A stretch of DNA of 11,486 nt. It comes from an uncultured Prevotella sp. Lineage in GTDB: Bacteria; Bacteroidota; Bacteroidia; Bacteroidales; Bacteroidaceae. Below, piece after piece: positions 1 through 7,191 of the stretch. The notes beneath the pieces are model-generated. The model was not told the DNA's origin, did not search any database, and saw only the letters and a list, made by a program, of their open reading frames with translations. The position numbers and the translations under genes were made by a program. Positions within the stretch are counted from its first letter, which is position 1. Each line of letters opens with the position of its first letter. The DNA lies in contig CAAGGA010000116.1 of NCBI GenBank assembly GCA_900769275.1, positions 1 to 11,486 of the forward strand. The letters are read 5' to 3'.

Positions 1-107
1 ATAAATCCAAAATATGACAAAGCGAGACTTGTCCTTTGGACCCACTGACCAGAGGGAAGGAGTTTCCTTGAGCATGCGAAAAATTAATAGAACCCACCTA
101 AAGACAT
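1..107. other. unassigned left-edge region
   Basis: No gene can be assigned here. On the plus strand a nested inverted repeat is visible: CCAAA (7-11) pairs with TTTGG (35-39) and encloses GACAA (16-20) pairing with TTGTC (29-33). A second small hairpin is AAGGA (57-61) with TCCTT (65-69). On the minus strand an ATG at 73-75 opens a 25-codon reading frame that runs off the left edge. On the plus strand a 15-codon frame ends in TGA at 46-48. Either could be the end or start of a neighbouring gene, but both are too short to judge. Confidence 0.25.
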
Positions 108-132
108 AAAAAAAGGGTCACCGCTGTGACCC
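108..132 (-). terminator. intrinsic (Rho-independent) terminator
   Basis: The plus strand reads A7 (108-114), GGGTCAC (115-121), a 4-nt loop (122-125), GTGACCC (126-132). Read on the minus strand this is a perfect 7-bp GC-containing stem followed directly by seven U residues, a canonical intrinsic terminator. It lies about 40-60 nt downstream of a minus-strand promoter, so it either ends a very short RNA or acts as an attenuator for a gene beyond the left edge. Confidence 0.75.
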
Positions 133-170
133 AACCTTTGTTAACCTTAAATCTAATACTATGAAAAACA
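108..170 (-). ncRNA. putative short RNA or attenuated leader transcript
   Basis: A minus-strand promoter (176-207) and a minus-strand intrinsic terminator (108-132) bracket about 60 nt with no usable reading frame. The expected transcript starts near 170 and ends in the U-run at 108-114. Its body is A/U-rich before the terminator stem. It could be a stand-alone small RNA, or the leader of a gene whose ATG is at 73-75 or further left. The exact 5' end is an inference from the promoter position. I cannot name an RNA family for it. Confidence 0.5.
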
Positions 171-175
171 CGTTG

Positions 176-207
176 CAAAGGTACGTATATACTTCATCAT
201 GTGCAAG
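176..207 (-). promoter_or_regulatory. Bacteroidetes-type promoter for short RNA
   Basis: On the minus strand the -7 element is TACCTTTG (176-183), a perfect TAnnTTTG match. A CTTG -33 element (204-207), one mismatch from TTTG, lies exactly 20 bp upstream of it. This is the spacing expected for the Bacteroidetes primary sigma factor. It points leftward, away from the 3' end of the phospholipase-like gene. Confidence 0.6.
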
Positions 208-313
208 TTTTTTCACGGCAATTTGGGCACAATGCAATATTTTTTGACAAAAATCAAGCAATGCACAATTATAATACACTGAATATCAGATATTACGTTA
301 TAATCCAAAAGTA

Positions 314-1573
314 TTAGAGCCACGTAGCAAAAAGATGTGCAAACCAGCATTTGAAACGCTGACCACGGCTCTTCCACGTCTTCCAGTTTTCCCTTGTCAA
401 GAGGAAACTGCGCTCCTTGTCCTTTTGGAAAAGCGAGGTAAGCTCCTGGGTCGTCTCACGGTCAATGATGATTGCATTTGCTTCATAGTCCCATCTGAGC
501 GAGCGGGCGTCGAGATTAGTACTGCCTACGGTGCAGAACCTGCCATCGACCATGATGACTTTCGTATGATGAAATCCTCCCTGGAAAATCCATACGTCAG
601 CTCCTTTCTTCATCATCCAGTGGAGATTATAGAAAGCACAGTCGGGGGTCATGGGTATGTCACTCTTTTCTGCCAGCATGACCTGTATATTTACTCCACG
701 CCTGAGGGCGCGCTTGATGGCTTTCTTCACGGAATGTGTCAGCGTAAGGTAAGGGTTAAGGAGCAAGATGCTGTCCTTTGCGCTGTTTATCGCACCGACA
801 TAAAACCGTCTCATCACCTTGGGCGAACGGTGCGGCTCACGGTTGCCGATGCCTACCATCTTGCTTCCTGCCGTAGAGGTGGTGTCTGGCTTGAGCCCAA
901 TGAAATGTTTTTCTTTCTCCTCCGAACGGAAATAATCATCTCCCCTGACCTCTTCTCCTGTCACTCGCTGCCACATTCTAAGGAAGATACGCTGCAGGGT
1001 GTTCACCTCTTCACCCTCTATGCGGCAGTGCATGTCATGCCACTCGCCTACTACCTCCGTGCCGTGGATGTAGTAGTCTGCCACGTTCATGCCACCGGTA
1101 TAGGCTATCTGCCCGTCAATGACTACTATCTTGCGGTGATCACGGTGGAAGATGTGGTTCACCCAAGGGAAACGTATTGGGTCAAACTCATAAAGCTGTA
1201 TGCCACGGCTGCGCTGATACTCCACGTGTTTTGCCTTCAACGGACTGTTGTTGGAGTCATTGCCGAAACCATCGAAAAGTGCCCGAACCTCCACGCCTTG
1301 ACTTACTTTCTCTGCAAGGAGGTCGAAGAGGGCATTGGCTATCGAGTCATTGCGGAAATTGAAGTATTCCAAATGCACGCTCTTCCTTGCCTGTCGTATG
1401 GCAGCGAACATATCCTGAAATTTCTCTCTGCCTGAGGTCAGAAGCGTAACACTGTTGTCATGGGAGAACGTCACTCCCTCGTTACGCATTATATCTACTA
1501 TGAGCGAGTCGGATGTCTGGGCTCTCATGCCCAAAAAGGTCATTAACAAAATCAGTCCTGAAATGTATTTCAT
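314..1573 (-). CDS. secreted phospholipase D / cardiolipin synthase-like protein
   Basis: A 419-residue member of the PLD superfamily, whose enzymes transfer or hydrolyse phosphatidyl groups through a phosphohistidine intermediate. Both HxKx4D catalytic motifs are present: H146/K148/D153 and H336/K338/D343, followed by the usual GSTN-type stretch (350-353). Residues 1-18 look like a cleavable signal peptide (hydrophobic core, AQ junction), and the two N-terminal membrane helices of classical bacterial cardiolipin synthases are absent, so a periplasmic location is inferred. The C-terminal aromatic/basic amphipathic segment (about 395-419) resembles the tail of Cls-family proteins and may touch the membrane. 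It starts 52 bp after the channel gene on the same strand, so the two are probably co-transcribed. The substrate is not determined: cardiolipin synthesis is likely from the family, but a phospholipase is possible. Confidence 0.85.
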   Translation of the reverse strand: MKYISGLILLMTFLGMRAQTSDSLIVDIMRNEGVTFSHDNSVTLLTSGREKFQDMFAAIRQARKSVHLEYFNFRNDSIANALFDLLAEKVSQGVEVRALFDGFGNDSNNSPLKAKHVEYQRSRGIQLYEFDPIRFPWVNHIFHRDHRKIVVIDGQIAYTGGMNVADYYIHGTEVVGEWHDMHCRIEGEEVNTLQRIFLRMWQRVTGEEVRGDDYFRSEEKEKHFIGLKPDTTSTAGSKMVGIGNREPHRSPKVMRRFYVGAINSAKDSILLLNPYLTLTHSVKKAIKRALRRGVNIQVMLAEKSDIPMTPDCAFYNLHWMMKKGADVWIFQGGFHHTKVIMVDGRFCTVGSTNLDARSLRWDYEANAIIIDRETTQELTSLFQKDKERSFLLTRENWKTWKSRGQRFKCWFAHLFATWL

Positions 1574-1601
1574 TTGGTTGATTGGTGGTTTGGTGTTTTT
1601 T

Positions 1602-1622
1602 CTCTTCGACCTGGTCGAAGAG
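1602..1622. repeat. perfect 9-bp inverted repeat between mscS-like and PLD-like genes
   Basis: CTCTTCGAC (1602-1610) is an exact inverted copy of GTCGAAGAG (1614-1622) with a 3-nt loop. In the minus-strand transcript this hairpin forms 3 nt after the channel's stop codon. It is followed by A residues rather than U, so it is not a canonical intrinsic terminator in the direction of transcription. A role in mRNA stability or partial attenuation between the two genes is possible but unproven. Confidence 0.6.
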
Positions 1623-1625
1623 TAC

Positions 1626-3977
1626 CTATTTCCTCAAATGCACGTCCGCCTGTGGGAATGGTATCTCGATGTTATTATCATTGAGTGTGTTGTAGATACT
1701 CTCAAGAACGATGCCGTCATCGAGGAACTGAGTCTCTACCCTTACCCAGACAAGAACCTTAAGTATCAGGGCTGAGTCACCGAGTTCTTTCAATACGACC
1801 TTGACGCCTTTCTCCTTGTTGATACATTCGAGTTGGGAGACTACATCTATAATCAGCTGTTTGCACTTTCTGATGTCAGTGCCGTAAGCCACCCCGACAT
1901 CAAGGATATGGCATTCCCAACCGTGATTTCGCGTCATATTCTGATAATTCTTGGCAAACAGCTGCGAATTGGTAAAGGCAATGACAGAGCCGTCAGTTGC
2001 CGTAAGCATCGTGCTGGTATATGAAATACTTGTCACCCTGCCTCGTATTCCGTCGCAGACTATCATGTCACCGATACGTATTCGTCCCGTCATCAGGGAG
2101 ACACCGTAATAGATATTCTCGATGATATCCTTTGAGGCAAATCCGACACCTGTTGACAGTCCGCCACCGATGATGAGAATCCATTGGTTGCTGATACGGA
2201 GAATGGCAAGCCCGACAAGGAACCATACGCCCCACACGACTACCTGCATGACATTGTTTACCATAGCGATGTGAGATGCGGCAGTATGAAGATTCCTCTT
2301 TGTGTAGATCAATGCCACAAAGGCTTTCAGCGTATCATTGACATACTTGAATACAAACCACAGAAGTATGACTACGAAAATGTTGTACAGGCTCAGGCGC
2401 ACCTCGCTGACATCGAGGAAATAGCTTGTAAACTGGTCTTTCGCAAACTGAGACAGGTTAAACACGTCCGCCGCCCAATACAGGCTGATGAGCACAGAAA
2501 GCAACGCGGCCGCCGGAATGACCACCTTTGAGAAAAAGTTGTAATGCCAGTTCCGGGTGACAGGCAGCCTGCTGATGTGCTTTCTGCGGCTGAACTCCTT
2601 GAACCAGTCACGCATACAGGTTATGGTGAGAATGCAGGTGAGCTGCATTATCCACCATATCAGTATCTGAACCGATAGCAAGGTAAAACCGATGACTGAG
2701 CATACGAGCGACACAACGAAGACGAAAAGCGACATGCAGGCATAGTACCTGTCATTGGTATCGACCCTTTTTCCATAACGCCTTATGACGCTCCACTGCC
2801 ACAAGGTGGAAATCAGGAGCATCGGCGGGAAGATAAGATTGACAAGGGTATTGGGGATGAGGACTATGCGGAAACTGATGACCAGGAAGCCGTTGACTAT
2901 CAGCGGAGAATATATGCGGAACGCATTCTTCACGTGCTCCGCCCTTGCACGTAAAAGCAGCGAGATAAGGATGACACTCAGCAGCCATGCAAATTCCACG
3001 AGGAGATCGGAGGCCATGACGATGAAGTTCTGATGCGAGGTCATGCGTACCATTCCGAGAATCAGTGCGAAAGTCACTACCGTGGATGCAAGGATGATGC
3101 AGAACCTCTTCTGCATGAACCAGTCCGCTACCGACTGCAGTCTGCCGCGCCTGACAAGGTGGGTGACGAGAACCCTCACCACCAACTGGCAAAGGACTAT
3201 CGAGATTATACCATATAGAAATATAACACCGAACAGTCCGAAGATGAAACGTGCATCCCACTGCGAGCGGACCTTTGTCTTCTGGAAATATTTTTCCTCT
3301 ATGTTATCTTTCGTCTGCGAGAGGAAAGTGCCGAGACGCGACAATATGACGGGATAGGAGTCGCCTCCGTTGCGGAAGATGCTGTTCTGTATATCCTCAT
3401 AACGCCTGGAAGCATAGTCGTTAAGGTTCCTCAGACGTTGTTCCGTCATCTGATAGTAATAGATATACTCCGAGAGCTGCTGCCTGTTCTCCACAAGCAT
3501 TCTCCTCGTATTTACCGCCACGGCGAGGCACACGCTCCTGTCAATTCTCGCCTGTTTTCCCAGAACCCTCTCAGGCATGACACGCAGGCTGTTTATGAGG
3601 CTGTCATAACGTTCCACCTCTCCGTCCGCCTGCTGCACAAAGGAGCGGAAAGGAACGAGATGCCTCTCAAACTCATGATATTGCGTTATTGCCTCATGAC
3701 AGGCGTAAGCAAGGTCAAAGACATAGCCGTCTTTCTGCGAATACAGCATCAGGGCATTCTGGTTACTGCGCTGTACAGCCTCCATCAAGGTGGAAAGCAC
3801 ACGACGGTTTGATGCCATGTCAGCTACCTGACGGGCTGCATATTCATCGTGATAACGCACGAGTTCCTGACGCAGGAGACCGAGCGTATTGGAGAGACTG
3901 TCCTCTTTCAGCACAGCGTGCACTGGCATCATGACACATGACAGGAAGAACAGAAGAAACAGGTTTCTTTTCAGCAT
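1626..3977 (-). CDS. large MscS-family mechanosensitive channel
   Basis: A 783-residue protein of the small-conductance mechanosensitive channel family, of the enlarged type with an added periplasmic domain. Residues 1-21 form a signal peptide. About 22-240 is a charged, helix-rich periplasmic region with coiled-coil character. Roughly ten hydrophobic segments follow between 245 and 600. The pore-lining helix is the glycine/alanine-rich stretch starting near residue 604 (GGGLSTGVGF), followed by the conserved MscS beta domain (about 630-685, with GD, DG and the TNSQL segment in place of the usual PNS) and a C-terminal cytoplasmic domain to 783. Such channels open on membrane tension and protect cells from hypo-osmotic shock; this is known for the family, not shown here. 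It is the first gene of a two-gene unit with the PLD-like protein and has its own -7 element at 4027-4034. Confidence 0.9.
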   Translation of the reverse strand: MLKRNLFLLFFLSCVMMPVHAVLKEDSLSNTLGLLRQELVRYHDEYAARQVADMASNRRVLSTLMEAVQRSNQNALMLYSQKDGYVFDLAYACHEAITQYHEFERHLVPFRSFVQQADGEVERYDSLINSLRVMPERVLGKQARIDRSVCLAVAVNTRRMLVENRQQLSEYIYYYQMTEQRLRNLNDYASRRYEDIQNSIFRNGGDSYPVILSRLGTFLSQTKDNIEEKYFQKTKVRSQWDARFIFGLFGVIFLYGIISIVLCQLVVRVLVTHLVRRGRLQSVADWFMQKRFCIILASTVVTFALILGMVRMTSHQNFIVMASDLLVEFAWLLSVILISLLLRARAEHVKNAFRIYSPLIVNGFLVISFRIVLIPNTLVNLIFPPMLLISTLWQWSVIRRYGKRVDTNDRYYACMSLFVFVVSLVCSVIGFTLLSVQILIWWIMQLTCILTITCMRDWFKEFSRRKHISRLPVTRNWHYNFFSKVVIPAAALLSVLISLYWAADVFNLSQFAKDQFTSYFLDVSEVRLSLYNIFVVILLWFVFKYVNDTLKAFVALIYTKRNLHTAASHIAMVNNVMQVVVWGVWFLVGLAILRISNQWILIIGGGLSTGVGFASKDIIENIYYGVSLMTGRIRIGDMIVCDGIRGRVTSISYTSTMLTATDGSVIAFTNSQLFAKNYQNMTRNHGWECHILDVGVAYGTDIRKCKQLIIDVVSQLECINKEKGVKVVLKELGDSALILKVLVWVRVETQFLDDGIVLESIYNTLNDNNIEIPFPQADVHLRK

Positions 3978-4026
3978 CTGTATGACGGGATTTTTATGCT
4001 ATCTTACGAAAAAGCAAATTCGTCTG

Positions 4027-4034
4027 CAAAATTA
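4027..4034 (-). promoter_or_regulatory. -7 element of the mscS-like gene
   Basis: The minus strand reads TAATTTTG, a perfect TAnnTTTG match, about 50 bp upstream of the channel's ATG. No good TTTG -33 box is seen at the expected distance. The site is in a 154-bp divergent gap and is back-to-back with the kinase promoter. Confidence 0.5.
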
Positions 4035-4078
4035 CAAAAAAACTTCCTCTTTTACGGTATATTGTCATTTTATTTTAG

Positions 4079-4086
4079 TACTTTTG
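4079..4086 (+). promoter_or_regulatory. -7 element of the BadF-family kinase gene
   Basis: The plus strand reads TACTTTTG, matching TAnnTTTG, 45 bp before the ATG at 4132. The -33 region is weak. The element also argues against the longer frame that begins at 3889, because that start would lie upstream of the promoter and inside the divergent channel gene. Confidence 0.5.
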
Positions 4087-4131
4087 CCATATTATTCAAT
4101 TCTGTATATCAGACAACAAACAAAACCCGAC

Positions 4132-4989
4132 ATGATACTTACAGCTGACAGCGGAAGCACCAAGACTGACTGGTGCCTGACGACAAACGATGTCACGGCA
4201 GGGACAATCAGGACGCAAGGCATCAACCCTTACCACATGACGGCGGAAAAGATTAAGGACATACTGCATTCGCAGCTTCTCCCCGTCCTTGACGAGAAGC
4301 ATTCCGTCCGGGAAATCCATGCCATACGGTTTTACGGAGCCGGATGCACTCCTGCCATGTGTCCGGAGATGAAAGAAATCCTCATGGAAACGTTCCCCGA
4401 TACGGAAGACATTGAGGTGGGCAGCGACCTACTCGGTGCAGCCAAAGCACTATGCGGTGATGCGGAGGGCATTGCCTGCATACTGGGAACCGGCTCCAAC
4501 TCCTGCCTCTATGACGGCAGGGCGATAGTCATGAACGTACCGCCCATGGGATATATCCTCGGAGACGAAGGTAGCGGAGCGGTATTGGGAAAGACGTTCA
4601 TCGGAGAACTCTACAAGGGTTGTCATGAGGAATTCATCCCTGTCTTCGAGAAAGAAACGGGATTGTCGCAGGATGAAATCATACAATGGGTGTATCGAGA
4701 ACCCGTGCCCAACCGTTTCCTTGCCTCGCTTTCCACCTTTATCCACCGACATCTCAAGGACAATGACTGGATAGAAGAAACGGTGACAGAGTGTTTCCGC
4801 CTTTTCTTCAGGCGTAATGTCAGCCATTATGGGCGGCCAGACCTCCCCGTAAACTTCGTGGGAAGCATAGCTTTCCATTACCGGGAGCAGCTTGAAAAGG
4901 CCGCACGGCTTGAGAATTTCACCATCGGCAAGGTGATGGAGGCTCCGTTGCAGTCCCTGTCGCCTCGCCTTGACGAAATGCCCCGATAG
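4132..4989 (+). CDS. BadF/BadG/BcrA/BcrD-type ATPase, probable N-acetylglucosamine kinase
   Basis: A 285-residue protein of the ASKHA kinase fold. The phosphate-1 motif DSGSTKTDW is at residues 6-14 directly after the start. A second glycine-rich nucleotide-binding motif (LGTGSNS) lies near residue 120, and GDEGSG near 145-150 is typical of GlcNAc kinase-like members. These proteins phosphorylate an aminosugar, usually GlcNAc, with ATP in the cytosol, often for cell-wall recycling or glycan use; that substrate is a family inference. The frame is open back to 3889, but the ATG at 4132 begins precisely at the conserved N-terminus and follows a -7 element. The extreme C-terminus ends in SPRLDEMPR after APLQSL, unlike the GLI-YH-type ending I would expect, so a small C-terminal divergence or old frameshift is possible. 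The gene stands alone and converges on rny. Confidence 0.8.
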   Translation: MILTADSGSTKTDWCLTTNDVTAGTIRTQGINPYHMTAEKIKDILHSQLLPVLDEKHSVREIHAIRFYGAGCTPAMCPEMKEILMETFPDTEDIEVGSDLLGAAKALCGDAEGIACILGTGSNSCLYDGRAIVMNVPPMGYILGDEGSGAVLGKTFIGELYKGCHEEFIPVFEKETGLSQDEIIQWVYREPVPNRFLASLSTFIHRHLKDNDWIEETVTECFRLFFRRNVSHYGRPDLPVNFVGSIAFHYREQLEKAARLENFTIGKVMEAPLQSLSPRLDEMPR

Positions 4990-5054
4990 CGATTTTGTCC
5001 TATTCCCCGACATTTTGGAACATCGTCGTAACTCTCTGTTTATCAATACCATTA

Positions 5055-5151
5055 ATAAAAGCGTTGATATTACGTTGCAAAAGCATAGCTTTTACTCGGT
5101 AATATCAACGCTTTTATCGTGTAATATCAACGCTTTTGCAGCGTAATATCA
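5055..5151. repeat. 22-bp-period palindromic repeat array
   Basis: TAATATCA recurs at 5100, 5122 and 5144, exactly 22 bp apart; the first two copies extend to a 16-nt identity (TAATATCAACGCTTTT). Positions 5055-5073 are the exact inverted copy of 5099-5117, giving a perfect 19-bp stem. Within its loop AAAAGC (5079-5084) pairs with GCTTTT (5088-5093). The inverted half also extends into a second unit: positions 5061-5084, reversed, match 5132 onward with few mismatches. The array lies between the convergent kinase and rny genes. It could work as a bidirectional 3'-end hairpin or as a dispersed palindromic repeat. It carries no U-run of terminator quality on either side. Confidence 0.8.
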
Positions 5152-5172
5152 TTGATGTCTGTTTTGTACTAT

Positions 5173-5276
5173 TTTGCGGTTGTTTTGTTGTCTTGTTGTC
5201 TTGTTGTTTAGTTGGCTGTGCCGCAAATGAGTCGAATACTATCAACCAAACAACCAAACAACTAAACAACCGTAAA
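5173..5276. repeat. GT/AC-rich inverted repeat (copy C)
   Basis: A GT-rich arm (about 5178-5216) is followed by an AC-rich arm (about 5241-5276) built of 8-bp CAACCAAA-like units. GTTGTTTAGTTG (5203-5214) is the exact inverted copy of 5259-5270, and TTTGCGG (5173-5179) is the exact inverted copy of CCGCAAA (5221-5227), so two competing hairpins are possible. In rny mRNA the GU-rich arm begins about 8 nt after the stop codon. The AC arm resembles the leader of the pectinesterase gene. With the 22-bp array it fills the 295-bp convergent gap 4990-5284; positions 4990-5054 hold nothing else recognisable. Confidence 0.7.
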
Positions 5277-5284
5277 TTCCCTGT

Positions 5285-6817
5285 TTATTTTGCGTATGCT
5301 ACGGAACGCGTCTCACGGATAACCGTTATCTTCACCTGTCCGGGATATGTCATCTCGGTCTGAATCTTTGTAGCTATCTCTCCGCTCAGAGCCTCAGTCT
5401 CCGCATCGCTCATCTTGTCTGCACCGACAATGACACGAAGCTCGCGTCCTGCCTGTATGGCATACGTCTTGGTAACACCTGGGTAACTCATGGCTATGGC
5501 CTCGAGGTCATTGAGACGCTTGATGTAAGCCTCGACAATCTCACGGCGTGCACCGGGACGCGCACCTGAGATGGCATCACACACCTGCACGATAGGAGCA
5601 AGCATGGTGTTCATCTCCATCTCGTCGTGGTGTGCACCGATAGCATTGCAGATGTCAGGCTTCTCCTTATATTTCTCTGCTATCTTCGCACCGTAGAGAG
5701 CGTGCGGCAGTTCACTCTCCTCATCGGGCACCTTGCCGATGTCGTGCAGCAGTCCGGCACGCTTTGCCTTCTTGGGGTTGAGTCCCAGTTCCGAAGCCAT
5801 CACGGCACAGAGGTTTGCCGTCTCACGGGCATGCTGCAAGAGGTTCTGACCATAGGAGGAACGGTACTTCATCTTGCCTACGATGCGTACGAGTTCCGGA
5901 TGCAGTCCATGGATACCGAGATCGATAGTAGTACGCTTGCCAGTTTCTATAATTTCTGTGTCGAGCTGTTTCTTCACCTTGGCGACCACCTCTTCGATAC
6001 GTGCCGGGTGAATGCGTCCGTCAGTTACGAGCTGATGGAGGGCAAGGCGGCACACCTCACGGCGTATCGGGTCGAAAGCTGATATGACGATGGCCTCCGG
6101 CGTGTCATCGACAACGATTTCCACGCCGCACGCTGCCTCAAGGGCACGGATGTTTCTTCCCTCACGTCCGATGATGCGGCCTTTCACCTCATCATTGTCT
6201 ATATGGAAGACGCTGACGGAATTTTCCACGGCTGTCTCGGTAGCCACGCGCTGTATGGTCTGTATGACAATCTTCTTTGCCTGCTGATTGGCATTGAGTT
6301 TCGCCTCATCCATTATCTCATTGATATAAGCGGCAGCATTGGTGCGCGCCTCATCTTTCAGGCTTTCCACGAGTCTTGTACGGGCTTCGTCAGCTGAGAG
6401 ACCTGAGAGTTCTTCGAGTTTCTCACGCTCTTTGAGCTGTAGTTTCTCAAGTTCCTCCTCCTTAATGTTCAGGAGCTTTCTTTCGTTCTCTACCCTTTGC
6501 TGGAACTGCTCCACTTCCTGACGGCGGCGTCCCAGTTCCTCCTGTCTCTGATTCAGGCTTATCTCGCGCTGCTTCAGGCGGTTCTCACTCTGCTGAATCT
6601 TCTGATTGCGCTGCTGGACTTCCTTTTCCAGTTCGCTCTTCTTGTTGATAAACTTCTCCTTTACCTCAAGGAGTTTCTTCTCTTTCAGCACGTTAGCCTC
6701 CTTCTCGGCGGCTTCTATCATCTCAGTATATTTTCCTTTCAGTACATAACGGAAAATCAAGTAGCCCGCAAGACCGCCGATGATAAGGGCAGCCACGGCT
6801 ATTATAGCATATACCAT
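5285..6817 (-). CDS. rny: ribonuclease Y
   Basis: A 510-residue protein with the full RNase Y architecture: an N-terminal membrane anchor (about 2-24), a long charged coiled coil (about 30-190), a KH RNA-binding domain (about 205-275, with the GREG loop at 217-220) and an HD phosphohydrolase domain (about 325-420) with metal ligands H329, H358-D359, H396/H397 and D414. Length is close to the B. subtilis enzyme. It is a membrane-tethered endoribonuclease that starts mRNA decay. The start ATG has an A/T-rich leader with no Shine-Dalgarno motif, as is common in Bacteroidetes. It lies 70 bp downstream of zapA on the same strand with no convincing promoter between, so co-transcription with zapA and the coiled-coil gene is likely. 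All key residues are present. Confidence 0.95.
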   Translation of the reverse strand: MVYAIIAVAALIIGGLAGYLIFRYVLKGKYTEMIEAAEKEANVLKEKKLLEVKEKFINKKSELEKEVQQRNQKIQQSENRLKQREISLNQRQEELGRRRQEVEQFQQRVENERKLLNIKEEELEKLQLKEREKLEELSGLSADEARTRLVESLKDEARTNAAAYINEIMDEAKLNANQQAKKIVIQTIQRVATETAVENSVSVFHIDNDEVKGRIIGREGRNIRALEAACGVEIVVDDTPEAIVISAFDPIRREVCRLALHQLVTDGRIHPARIEEVVAKVKKQLDTEIIETGKRTTIDLGIHGLHPELVRIVGKMKYRSSYGQNLLQHARETANLCAVMASELGLNPKKAKRAGLLHDIGKVPDEESELPHALYGAKIAEKYKEKPDICNAIGAHHDEMEMNTMLAPIVQVCDAISGARPGARREIVEAYIKRLNDLEAIAMSYPGVTKTYAIQAGRELRVIVGADKMSDAETEALSGEIATKIQTEMTYPGQVKITVIRETRSVAYAK

Positions 6818-6887
6818 AAAGATTAAAAAAAAGTTATTGTTTTGATGTTCTCTAAAAAATTTGAATCGTTCTGTTTATTGATTGTGA

Positions 6888-7184
6888 CTACAACACGGCT
6901 TCTATCTCAGAAGTAAGCTGGCGGAGAACATCATCGTATGGCTTCACATCATTACGCTTTGCCTCCATGACATAGCGCAAAGCCATATCTATCATTGCAT
7001 AATACACTATTTCTTTCTCGGCCTTGCGTCCCTTGTAGGCACTGAAATAAGCATTCAGCCTGTCGTTTATGAAGCTGCAAGCCTCACGATAGTACTGTTC
7101 CTGATCTGCATCTACGGTAATGGAAATGTCAAGGTCGTAAATATGTAGATTGATGCGTTGCTTCTCTTTGATTACTTCTGCCAT
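6888..7184 (-). CDS. zapA: cell division protein ZapA
   Basis: A 98-residue ZapA-family protein: an N-terminal beta-rich domain containing the INLHIYDLDISITV stretch, then a long helix expected to form the dimer/tetramer coiled coil. ZapA binds FtsZ and bundles its filaments at the division site. I chose the ATG at 7184. An in-frame TTG at 7190 would add two residues but is the weaker start. The 168-bp gap to the upstream coiled-coil gene is almost filled by a GT/AC repeat whose AC-rich arm ends only about 10 nt before this ATG. Together with the coiled-coil gene upstream and rny downstream it forms a minus-strand cluster, probably read from the promoter at 7668-7698. Confidence 0.85.
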   Translation of the reverse strand: MAEVIKEKQRINLHIYDLDISITVDADQEQYYREACSFINDRLNAYFSAYKGRKAEKEIVYYAMIDMALRYVMEAKRNDVKPYDDVLRQLTSEIEAVL

Positions 7185-7191
7185 AGCCAAC

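Noticed and set aside
1..75. 25-codon minus-strand frame open to the left edge as a real gene start
   Set aside because: It is too short to show any family pattern and the competing plus-strand frame is equally plausible; it is kept only as a possibility in the edge region entry.
161..247. 28-codon plus-strand frame starting MKNTLQRY
   Set aside because: It begins inside the predicted minus-strand RNA and its promoter, has no plus-strand promoter, and is too short to support.
335..1435. 366-codon plus-strand open frame opposite the PLD-like gene
   Set aside because: It is antisense to a gene with two intact HKD motifs and a signal peptide. Its own translation is rich in Cys/His/Val with no family pattern, typical of a shadow frame.
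3889..4131. N-terminal extension of the kinase frame upstream of 4132
   Set aside because: It overlaps the divergent channel gene and both promoter elements, and the conserved DSGSTKTDW motif starts directly after the ATG at 4132.
4450..5052. 200-codon minus-strand frame opposite the kinase
   Set aside because: It is antisense to a recognisable kinase, and has no promoter or family features.
5055..5151. CRISPR array
   Set aside because: The units are contiguous at 22 bp with no unique spacers, partly inverted, and no cas gene is present.
5136..5363. 75-codon plus-strand frame with a lipoprotein-like Cys segment
   Set aside because: Its apparent hydrophobic, Cys-rich stretch is the translation of the GT-rich repeat arm, and it runs into rny on the opposite strand.
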